Origin: JAPYWM01 sp964489015 | Lineage (GTDB): Bacteria; Bacteroidota; Bacteroidia; SpSt-205 | Assembly (NCBI GenBank): GCA_964489015.1 | Contig: CAZAXD010000034.1 | Coordinates: forward strand, 1 to 12,594 | Direction: 5' to 3' | Length of the DNA: 12,594 nt | Shown here: piece by piece, positions 1 through 6,267 of the stretch | Position numbering within the stretch: the stretch's first letter is position 1 | How the letters are laid out: the number at the start of each line of letters is the position of its first letter | Program-made: the position numbers and the translations under genes | The notes under the pieces: model-generated | Told to the model about the DNA's origin: nothing | The model's input: only the letters and a program-made list of their open reading frames with translations | Database searches by the model: none

Positions 1-119
1 CGAATGGCCGCTCAAGACGATACGCACTTGCCCCCCAGGCTCTCACCTACCACCTCTATTTGTCCAAGCTCCTGGACTAAGCTCTGCAGCCGCTTAAACG
101 CTTCCAGAAAGTTTAGCAT
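1..119 (-). pseudogene. YbaB/EbfC-like nucleoid-associated protein, 5' part, frame broken at a homopolymer
   Basis: Reading the minus strand from ATG at 119 gives MLNFLEAFKRLQSLVQELGQ, then IEVVGESLGG, then KCVSS and a stop at 14-12. The pattern of an amphipathic helix followed by an E-V-x-G-E-S-x-G-G turn is that of the YbaB/EbfC family of small (about 100 residue) DNA-binding dimers. Just after GESLGG, the frame that would carry one extra base continues without a stop to the window edge as QVRIVLSGHS, which fits the family's next strand (typically G-x-V-x-V-x-x-x-G). The switch lies at a run of six C at 31-36 (six G in the gene's sense), so a one-base deletion or a base-calling error is likely. 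Gene is also cut by the window edge, so its end and true state are unknown. Family assignment rests on about 40 residues, seen by eye. It diverges from rpsO with a 37-base gap. Confidence 0.5.
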
Positions 120-123
120 CCTG

Positions 124-131
124 CAAAGCTA
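124..131 (-). promoter_or_regulatory. Putative -7 promoter element for the YbaB-like gene
   Basis: On the minus strand the bases read TAGCTTTG, an exact match to the Bacteroidota -7 consensus TAnnTTTG. Only four bases (CAGG) separate it from the ATG at 119. With the spacing known for this element, transcription would begin at or within a base or two of the start codon, giving a leaderless mRNA. No clear TTTG -33 element is seen at the expected distance. Confidence 0.55.
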
Positions 132-144
132 ACTTTTTGTTTTG

Positions 145-152
145 TAACTTTG
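145..152 (+). promoter_or_regulatory. Putative -7 promoter element for rpsO-pnp
   Basis: TAACTTTG matches the Bacteroidota -7 consensus TAnnTTTG exactly and is followed by only four bases (CGCC) before the rpsO ATG at 157, so the predicted transcript starts at or next to the ATG. A second TAACTTT copy lies 15 bases upstream (130-136). No -33 TTTG sits at the usual distance. The element forms an imperfect inverted repeat (7 of 8 bases) with the minus-strand element at 124-131, across a 13-base T-rich spacer. Confidence 0.6.
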
Positions 153-156
153 CGCC

Positions 157-432
157 ATGTATTGGAATTGGCAAATCAAACAGGAGCTTACGGCGCAGTA
201 CAGCCCCAAGCAGGACCCTAAAGACACCGGTTCTCCTGAGTCGCAGATCGCGCTGCTGACGTATCGCATCAAAGAGATCGCCAACCACCTGCGGGAGCAC
301 CCTAAGGATTTTTCGGCTCAGCGCGGTCTCCTTAAGCTCGTCGGCCAGCGTAAGCGCCTTTTGGCCTACCTCAGGAGAAAAGACATTGACCGATTTCGCA
401 AGATCACAGCTGATTTAGGTATTCGCTCATGA
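157..432 (+). CDS. rpsO: 30S ribosomal protein S15
   Basis: The 91-residue product matches the uS15 family over its full length (usual length about 89). S15 is a primary 16S rRNA binder that helps fold the central domain of the small subunit. Visible family signatures are GSPESQIALLTYRI near residues 26-39, the basic helix-turn with HLREHPKDF (46-54) and RGLLKLVGQRKRLLAYL (57-73), and the ending ADLGIRS. The ATG at 157 is the natural start, since the family N-terminus begins just here and a TAnnTTTG promoter element ends four bases before it. There is no Shine-Dalgarno sequence and apparently no room for a leader. Ten bases separate it from pnp, the conserved rpsO-pnp arrangement, so the two are very likely co-transcribed. 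Confidence 0.96.
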   Translation: MYWNWQIKQELTAQYSPKQDPKDTGSPESQIALLTYRIKEIANHLREHPKDFSAQRGLLKLVGQRKRLLAYLRRKDIDRFRKITADLGIRS

Positions 433-442
433 GAGGCCCCGT

Positions 443-2632
443 ATGAATAGACAGACTTTTAGTATCGAGACGGGAACCTCTGCACCGATTCATATTAGCT
501 TTGGGCATATCGCTCGCCAAGCAAGCGGCAGCGTCTGGATCCAACAAGGTGGCACCATTGTCATCTGTACCGCTGTTTACAATGCTAGTAAGACCACAGA
601 AGCTGACTTTGTACCGCTCACGGTAGATTATCGCGAGAATTTTTCTAGCAGCGGGCGCATACCAGGTGGTTTCTTTAAGAGAGACGGGCGGCCTAATGAC
701 CACGAAGTCTTAATTTCTCGCCTTATCGACCGGTCTCTTCGTCCCTTTTTCCCAAAGCGCTGGCGACACGAAACGCAGCTAATCGCCATCTTAGAGTCTT
801 ATGATCCTGTCTATCCCCCGGACATTTTGGCTGGTCTGGGATTATCGGCGGCTTTGGCGCTATCCGATATCCCCGTGGAGGACATCGTCGCCATGACCCG
901 CATAACCTGGGATGGTCAAAGCTTTTTACTCAATCCGCCTGTAAACTTAGAAAACACACCTCTCATCAACCTAGCGGTTTCCGGTACAGCGGACTCGATC
1001 GTTATGGTCGAGGGCGAGATGCGAGAAGTATCCGAGGAAACGCTGGTCGAAGCCCTCAAAAACGCGCATGCTTTTATTCAAAAACTTGTTGAGTTTTTAC
1101 AGTCGCTCCGATCAGCAGCAGGCAAGCCCAAAGTCGTTCTACCCGAGTCCCTTACGTATCCAGAAGTCAAGGCCTTCGTAGAAAATCAAGCCAAGCAGGC
1201 TTTGTTAGAGATTATTCGCAGCTCCCTTTCAAAGGCAGAGCGGCGTTCTGCTTTTGAAACGCTGCTAAATGAGATTTTAGAAAAGCTACCCGTAGAGAAT
1301 CTAGAGTGGGCTGTGCCGGAAGTTCAAAAATACGCTAGTACGGTCTTCGGTGAGCTCAAGCGTGCGCTTATGCGTGAGGTCGTACTCGAGGAAGGGCGCC
1401 GACTGGATGGTCGCCAGCTGCACGAGGTGCGCCCCATTAGCTGCGAGGTAGGGCTTTTGCCCTACACCCACGGCTCTGCGCTCTTTACCCGAGGGGAGAC
1501 GCAAGCTTTAGCTACGGTCACTATTGGCACCAAACTCGACGAGCAAATTATCGATTATGCCACCCAGCAGGGCAGCAAAAAATTTCTACTGCAATACAAC
1601 TTTCCGCCCTTCTCGACCGGGGAAGTTAAGCCTCTTCGAGCCCCTTCTCGGCGCGAGGTAGGACACAGTCACCTCGCTGAAAGGGCGCTTCGTCAAGTCA
1701 TCCCCCAGACAGGTGAATTTGCGGAGTACACCATACGCGTGGTCTCTGATATCTTGGAGTCGAATGGCTCCTCCTCTATGGCGACGGTGTGTGCCGGCTG
1801 CTTGGCGCTCATGGATGCGGGCATCCCGATCAAAGCCCCGGTAGCGGGGATCGCCATGGGGCTGATTTGGGGCGAGCCCGGCAAGTATGCTATCCTGACG
1901 GATATCCTGGGTGATGAAGATGCCTTGGGCGACATGGACTTCAAGGTAGCAGGTACGGCACAGGGTCTCACCGCCTGCCAAATGGATATCAAAATCCAGT
2001 CCATGCCGTATGAAGTACTGCACCGCGCCCTGCTGGCTGCCAAGGAAGCCCGGTTACTTATCCTGCAGAAAATGCAGGAGGTCTTACCGGCTCCCCGAGC
2101 CGAGCTTTCGCCGCTGGCCCCGCGTATTCATAAGTTTACTATACCAGCTGAATACATTGGCGCTGTGATCGGCACAGGCGGTAAAGTGATTCAGGAAATT
2201 CAACGCACAACCGAAACAACGATCAGCATAGAACAGGTGGGTCAGGAAGGGCTCATCGTTATTTATGCGAAAGACAAAGCCGCCTTAGAAAAGGCAGCCG
2301 CTCAGATTCACGAAATCGTAGCGGAGCCGGAGGTCGGCAAGGTGTATTCTGCTCGCGTGAAGCTCCTCAAGGAAGCGGGAGCCGTGGTAGAGTTCATGCG
2401 AGGCAAAGAGGGCTTTTTGCATATATCCGAAATCGCGCCTTATCGGATCGAACGCATTGAAGAGGTCCTGAAGCCTGGACAGGAGCTTCTCGTTAAGTAC
2501 ATTGGCGTGGATGCCCGAAGTGGCAAACACCGTGTAAGCCACAAAGCCGTCAATGGTGAAGCCACGGCGACCCCCTCCCATCCGAAGCGTTCCACGCCTC
2601 ATCGTCACCCCCGTCGCCATGACCGCTCCTAA
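443..2632 (+). CDS. pnp: Polyribonucleotide nucleotidyltransferase (PNPase)
   Basis: The 729-residue protein (usual range about 700-750) is the phosphorolytic 3'-5' exoribonuclease of the cytoplasmic RNA decay machinery, working as a trimer. Domain order is as expected: first RNase PH-like domain (about 10-145, with FSSSGRIPGGFFKRDGRP at 67-84), a helical linker (about 240-310), second RNase PH-like domain (about 320-545), a KH domain (about 560-620, GXXG loop G577-T-G-G580) and an S1 domain (about 630-702). The catalytic stretch EDALGDMDFKVAGT holds D493, D499 and K501, equivalent to the E. coli active-site residues D486, D492 and K494; the phosphate-binding ESNGSSSMATVC is at 439-450. The protein ends in a short His/Arg-rich tail (about 712-729). 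GAGAGG at 431-436 is a plausible ribosome binding site, unusual here. Its end overlaps the next gene by 14 bases in another frame. Confidence 0.97.
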   Translation: MNRQTFSIETGTSAPIHISFGHIARQASGSVWIQQGGTIVICTAVYNASKTTEADFVPLTVDYRENFSSSGRIPGGFFKRDGRPNDHEVLISRLIDRSLRPFFPKRWRHETQLIAILESYDPVYPPDILAGLGLSAALALSDIPVEDIVAMTRITWDGQSFLLNPPVNLENTPLINLAVSGTADSIVMVEGEMREVSEETLVEALKNAHAFIQKLVEFLQSLRSAAGKPKVVLPESLTYPEVKAFVENQAKQALLEIIRSSLSKAERRSAFETLLNEILEKLPVENLEWAVPEVQKYASTVFGELKRALMREVVLEEGRRLDGRQLHEVRPISCEVGLLPYTHGSALFTRGETQALATVTIGTKLDEQIIDYATQQGSKKFLLQYNFPPFSTGEVKPLRAPSRREVGHSHLAERALRQVIPQTGEFAEYTIRVVSDILESNGSSSMATVCAGCLALMDAGIPIKAPVAGIAMGLIWGEPGKYAILTDILGDEDALGDMDFKVAGTAQGLTACQMDIKIQSMPYEVLHRALLAAKEARLLILQKMQEVLPAPRAELSPLAPRIHKFTIPAEYIGAVIGTGGKVIQEIQRTTETTISIEQVGQEGLIVIYAKDKAALEKAAAQIHEIVAEPEVGKVYSARVKLLKEAGAVVEFMRGKEGFLHISEIAPYRIERIEEVLKPGQELLVKYIGVDARSGKHRVSHKAVNGEATATPSHPKRSTPHRHPRRHDRS

Positions 2633-3647
2633 AATACTGATCACAGGCGGGGCTGGCTTTATCGGATCACACCTGGCTGAGAAGTGTCTCGTAGAAGGTA
2701 ATCGCGTCACTATTTTAGACAATCTATCCACAGGTCAGCTTAGTAACATAGCCTCCCTGTTAGAAAGATTCCCGGGACGTATAAACTTTACGCAAGGGAC
2801 GGTGGAAGATCAGCGCCTTCTCCAGCAGCTAGTTGCTGAACACGATATGGTCTATCATTTAGCCTCGGTCGTAGGCGTAAAGCGTGTATTACAGGAGCCG
2901 CTCACGACAGTACTCGAAGGCTTACAGGGCACTATGCACGTCCTGGAGGCAGCAGCGACCTATCAGCGACGAGTCCTCGTGGCTTCGACGAGCGAAGTAT
3001 ATGGCCGAGCCCAAGAACTCATCTCCTCAGAGGAAGGGCTTTCCGCACTTTCAGAAAATAGCTTTCTGGTGCTGGGCTCGCCCGTTAAGCACCGTTGGAT
3101 TTATGCCATTACTAAGCTGGCGAAAGAAGCCCTGGCCATTGCTTATCATCGCGAAAAGGCTTGTCCCTTTGTGATTGTGCGTTTTTTCAATACAGTGGGT
3201 CCGCGCCAGTCTGCGGCGTACGGTATGGTCATCCCCTCCATGGTTCGGGCGGCCTTGTCAGGAAAGCCTATCCCGGTCTATGGCTCTGGCCAGCAGCGAC
3301 GCTCCTTTTTGCACGTGTTTGACGCGGTCGAAGCCATCTATCACCTGCTGATGACAGCCCCTACGCCCCCCTGGGGAGAGGTCTTTAATGTAGGCAATCC
3401 TCACGAAGTCACCATCATGGAACTAGCCCAGCGCATTCAGGCGCTCACCGGTACCAGTTCTCCTATTAAGCAAATACCCTATGAAAAGGCTTACGGGCCC
3501 GGCTTTGAGGACATGCAAAAGCGGACACCAGACATTACCAAAATCCAGCATTGGCTGGGCTGGCAGCCGCAAAAGCAGCTAGACGATATCCTGCTCGAGA
3601 CTATTGACTATTACCGAGCTTTAGAACCAAGTCCACAGATGAAATGA
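2619..3647 (+). CDS. NAD-dependent sugar-nucleotide epimerase/dehydratase (extended SDR family)
   Basis: A 342-residue cytoplasmic enzyme of the extended short-chain dehydrogenase family acting on nucleotide sugars. The Rossmann NAD-binding motif TGGAGFIGS is at 9-17, the ribose-binding acidic residue is D34 in ILDNLSTG, and the catalytic triad is visible as STSEVYG (123-129) with Y162 and K166 in IYAITK. The substrate-side motifs RFFNTVGPRQ (188-197) and PVYGSGQQRRSFLHVFD (219-235) are typical of UDP-galactose/UDP-glucuronate epimerases, UDP-glucuronate decarboxylases and related dehydratases. The exact substrate cannot be told. The start at 2619 is chosen because TAPKILITGG then begins like other family members; a longer frame from 2553 would add a Pro/Arg-rich stretch lying entirely within pnp. 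The 14-base overlap with pnp suggests translational coupling, though a functional link to RNA decay is not implied. The last codons share ATGA (3644-3647) with an alternative start for the next gene. Confidence 0.9.
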   Translation: MTAPKILITGGAGFIGSHLAEKCLVEGNRVTILDNLSTGQLSNIASLLERFPGRINFTQGTVEDQRLLQQLVAEHDMVYHLASVVGVKRVLQEPLTTVLEGLQGTMHVLEAAATYQRRVLVASTSEVYGRAQELISSEEGLSALSENSFLVLGSPVKHRWIYAITKLAKEALAIAYHREKACPFVIVRFFNTVGPRQSAAYGMVIPSMVRAALSGKPIPVYGSGQQRRSFLHVFDAVEAIYHLLMTAPTPPWGEVFNVGNPHEVTIMELAQRIQALTGTSSPIKQIPYEKAYGPGFEDMQKRTPDITKIQHWLGWQPQKQLDDILLETIDYYRALEPSPQMK

Positions 3648-3670
3648 GTTTTGCATATTTGGTAAATCCT

Positions 3671-4300
3671 ATGCGATACCTACTTCTCAGTATCGGGCTA
3701 CTTTTAGCCCAAAAGACATTTGAAGGCACCCTTGTCATGGAAACCCGCTTTGAGGGTGAAATGGCCAAACAAATGGCTGACATGCTGCGGGAAAGCCTGC
3801 CCGCCAAAATCGTAATGCAATACCTAGGTCAGCGCTCTCGTATAGACATGGGCGAAGCTATCCTCATTACAGACCTATCTACGAGAAAGATGTATATCCT
3901 TAACCCTGCCACCCAAACCTACCGAGAACAAGCTATCCCGGATAGTGCCCAGAATCAAAGCTCCAAAGTAAAAATCCAAAAAACCAAAGAAAAGACCAAG
4001 ATACTAGGCTATTCGGCGGAAAAATATCAAGCTGAGAGTCAAACTGAGCAAGGTCTTGTTAAGATAGAGGTCTGGACTACTGGCGAATTGCCGCCTCCCG
4101 CTACAGATAGAGGGCAAGGGTCTATCTTAGCACAAGGGGTCCAAGCGCCTGGTTTTCCGCTCAAGATTGTCTCTCACGTTCCTAACATTGACCTAAAAAT
4201 AGCCTTTGTAGCTACCCAAGTCAAGCAAGAGAAGCTTAGTGAGGACCTCTTTCGCGTGCCGGCTGGGTACGTGAAAGAGGAGGCTTCAGACGCCGATTAA
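3671..4300 (+). CDS. Exported DUF4412-like protein
   Basis: A 209-residue predicted periplasmic or outer-membrane-facing protein. A very short signal peptide MRYLLLSIGLLLA is followed by Gln14, giving a predicted A|Q cleavage. The mature part is beta-rich with the hallmarks of DUF4412-type proteins: an opening FEGTLVMETRF strand, a middle ILGYSAEKYQ (111-120) resembling the family's 'I-x-G-Y-x-A/C-x-K' motif, WTTGELPPP (135-143) and a closing FRVPAGYVKEE (194-204). Function of this family is unknown. A central Lys/Gln/Ser-rich stretch (about 94-110) may be a loop. An in-frame ATG at 3644 overlaps the upstream stop as ATGA and would add nine residues; I prefer 3671 because the other exported proteins here also begin with a Met-Arg or Met-x-Arg start directly before the hydrophobic core. 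CATATTTG at 3654-3661 resembles a -7 element but is one base off. Confidence 0.7.
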   Translation: MRYLLLSIGLLLAQKTFEGTLVMETRFEGEMAKQMADMLRESLPAKIVMQYLGQRSRIDMGEAILITDLSTRKMYILNPATQTYREQAIPDSAQNQSSKVKIQKTKEKTKILGYSAEKYQAESQTEQGLVKIEVWTTGELPPPATDRGQGSILAQGVQAPGFPLKIVSHVPNIDLKIAFVATQVKQEKLSEDLFRVPAGYVKEEASDAD

Positions 4301-4353
4301 GTCTGCTGAGCTTATCTACGTAGCGGTACGATTTTTGCTTGGAGCTGGTATAC

Positions 4354-6252
4354 ATGGTCAGATGCCTGGTGCTTACACTTCTCTCTGGCTGGGCCCTGGC
4401 ACAGTGGAGTGGCATCGTCAACGGCTATGCTGCGGTAACCGCCTTCGTCGATCCTGCTACTGTCACAGTAGATGACCCTTCGCCCTTTAGCGTAGGGGAC
4501 CGGGTCATGCTGTACCAAGCCAAAGGGGCTACTATCAACACCACTAATAATACCAACTATGGAGACATCACGGCGATCAACTCCGCGGGAATCTTCGAAT
4601 TCAATCAGATTGTAGCGATTAGCGGCAATAACATTACCTTTCAGTGTGCACGGGTGAGGCCCTTCGGTAATCCGGCTACCGATGCGATACAGCTTATTCG
4701 CGTGGCCTACAGCCCCGGTAATATCACTACCGCAGGTTTGATTACGGCGCCGGCTTGGGATGGGGTCCGAGGCGGGGTCGTCGTACTCGAAGTCGATGGC
4801 ACCCTTACCCTTGGCGCTGACATCTCCCTCTACGGGCTGGGCTTTCGGGGGGGACTGTACTCGCTCAACGGAGGCAGCACTTTCGCCTGTAATGCTGGCA
4901 CCTTTCACGGAGCTGCCGATGACCAAGCTGGTCGAAAGGGAGAAGGTATCGCTACGTATCCAGGGCCCAATCACGTAGCTTACCGCGGTAAAAGTGCCAA
5001 TGGCGGCGGCGGCGGTAATAACCACAACACCGGCGGTGGCGGGGGGAGCAACTACGGCGCTGGCGGAAACGGCGGCTGGACCACCTGTGGGAGTCGATGG
5101 TTCTGCGTTGGCTCTAGTGTCGTCAACTCCGGCTGGGGCTATGGTGGGATGAGCCTGGCTAGCTATTTATCGAGTAGCAACCTACGGGCTTTCATGGGCG
5201 GGGGTGGCGGCGGCGGCCATCAGAATAATACCGAGGGCGGTTCTGGGGGATCAGGCGGCGGCGTGGTAATCATTCGAGCCGGCGCTATCGTGGGCGGTGG
5301 CTTTTCGATCATTGCGGCGGGGGACTCTGGCGCCCGTAGCCCGTCTGTCTGCGGCGGTCCAGCAATTGCCGGCAATGACGGAGCCGGCGGCGGGGGCGGA
5401 GGAGGTAGTATCTTGCTCTTTTGTCCAAGCTACGTGGGCACCTTGACGCTGGATGTGCGCGGTGGACGGGGCGGCTCCTGCAGTAAGTATCTCTGCAGCT
5501 GTAGACCTGATCATGGCCCCGGGGGAGGGGGCGGCGGTGGGTATGTCGGCCTCAGTACCTCGGTCACACCGGCCGGCCTCACTCTCCTGACAAGCGGAGG
5601 GGCCAATGGCATTGAACTTACGCCTGATGGCCAAAACATGAATAACTGTAACAACACCGGCTATCCTAATTGCATAACCAATCCCACCGATCAAATCAAC
5701 CGTGGTGCCACCCCCGGCACTAACGGCGGCACGCTATTTGGGATTTCATACACGGGTCTAAATCCTTGTCCTGCCGCCCAGCAACCGTCGGCTCGTCTAG
5801 AGGTGGAGCCCACGCTCAGCGGGTCAGCTCTCGTTCATTATGAGGTGAGGGGGCTCTCTATGGCGGCTTACCTTCTAGTGAGTGAGCCCAGCCGGACGAG
5901 TCAGCAGTATCTCTTATCGTCGGATAGGGGCACGCACAGGGTGGCCCTATCGGCGCCTGGTCTGTATACATTTGCCTTGCAGGCGCCGGCTCGCCCTCAG
6001 GGCTTTGCCACCTTAGTGGAAAAGACCCTGCTTTATCAGCCGAATACCGTCCTTCAGGGCCGTCATCTGAGCCTTTGGAGTGAAGTGCCGGCCTTTTACC
6101 AAATCAGCACCACCCAAGGCGCTATCCTCATAAGCGGCCACTTACCAGCAGGGGGCTCTACTACGGTCTCCCTAGAGGGCTTGCCCGCTGGCTTATACTG
6201 GCTGCAGCTAGAGGGGTACCCCCCTGCTAAGCTCCTGCTTTTGCCTGATTAG
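4354..6252 (+). CDS. Glycine-rich secreted surface protein, adhesin-like, with T9SS-like C-terminus
   Basis: A 632-residue exported protein. MVRCLVLTLLSGWALA is a clear signal peptide ending ALA|Q17. Residues about 21-160 resemble an N-terminal beta-rich domain I recall from many large Bacteroidota surface proteins (FSVGDRVMLYQAKGATI at 45-61, then VVVLEVDGTLTL at 142-153). Residues about 215-420 are glycine-rich: runs of five to seven Gly at 217-221, 227-231, 282-288, 345-351 and 390-396, with short hydrophobic strands between (VVIIRAG, SILLF, YVGL). Residues about 480-632 look like two beta-sandwich modules; the last one ends LEGLPAGLYWLQLEG and KLLLLPD, resembling the end of a T9SS type A sorting domain but lacking the usual P-N-P motif. 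It carries many Cys (for example C245, C251, C376, C381, C383), suggesting disulfides outside the cytoplasm. ATG 4354 is preferred over a TTG at 4339 because the signal peptide begins there and GGAG sits nine bases upstream. Probably surface-exposed; ligand unknown. Confidence 0.75.
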   Translation: MVRCLVLTLLSGWALAQWSGIVNGYAAVTAFVDPATVTVDDPSPFSVGDRVMLYQAKGATINTTNNTNYGDITAINSAGIFEFNQIVAISGNNITFQCARVRPFGNPATDAIQLIRVAYSPGNITTAGLITAPAWDGVRGGVVVLEVDGTLTLGADISLYGLGFRGGLYSLNGGSTFACNAGTFHGAADDQAGRKGEGIATYPGPNHVAYRGKSANGGGGGNNHNTGGGGGSNYGAGGNGGWTTCGSRWFCVGSSVVNSGWGYGGMSLASYLSSSNLRAFMGGGGGGGHQNNTEGGSGGSGGGVVIIRAGAIVGGGFSIIAAGDSGARSPSVCGGPAIAGNDGAGGGGGGGSILLFCPSYVGTLTLDVRGGRGGSCSKYLCSCRPDHGPGGGGGGGYVGLSTSVTPAGLTLLTSGGANGIELTPDGQNMNNCNNTGYPNCITNPTDQINRGATPGTNGGTLFGISYTGLNPCPAAQQPSARLEVEPTLSGSALVHYEVRGLSMAAYLLVSEPSRTSQQYLLSSDRGTHRVALSAPGLYTFALQAPARPQGFATLVEKTLLYQPNTVLQGRHLSLWSEVPAFYQISTTQGAILISGHLPAGGSTTVSLEGLPAGLYWLQLEGYPPAKLLLLPD

Positions 6253-6255
6253 CTG

Positions 6256-6263
6256 TAAATTCG
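6256..6263 (+). promoter_or_regulatory. Putative -7 promoter element for htpG
   Basis: TAAATTCG matches the Bacteroidota TAnnTTTG element at seven of eight positions and is followed by four bases (CCGC) before the htpG ATG, the same spacing as at rpsO. It lies just after the stop of the glycine-rich protein gene (6252). This would let the chaperone gene be read independently as a leaderless message. No -33 element at the normal spacing is evident. Confidence 0.4.
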
Positions 6264-6267
6264 CCGC

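Noticed and set aside
1586..2043. Two overlapping minus-strand open frames of 116-145 codons inside pnp
   Set aside because: They are opposite the highly conserved catalytic part of PNPase, resemble no family, and look like shadows of its coding.
4316..4323. Perfect 8-base palindrome CTACGTAG between the DUF4412-like gene and the glycine-rich gene
   Set aside because: It is too short for a stable hairpin, is not followed by a T run, and such a palindrome is expected by chance; no terminator or operator can be claimed.
4312..5025. Long minus-strand open frame (237 codons) opposite the glycine-rich gene
   Set aside because: It lies wholly opposite a gene with clear signal peptide and domain content, its product has no recognisable motif, and G+C-rich Gly/Ala codons easily leave the opposite strand free of stops.
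5000..5560. GGC/GGG-rich DNA as a simple tandem or mobile repeat
   Set aside because: The DNA is explained by glycine codons of one uninterrupted reading frame; the codons vary (GGC, GGT, GGG, GGA) and no repeat unit is conserved at the base level.
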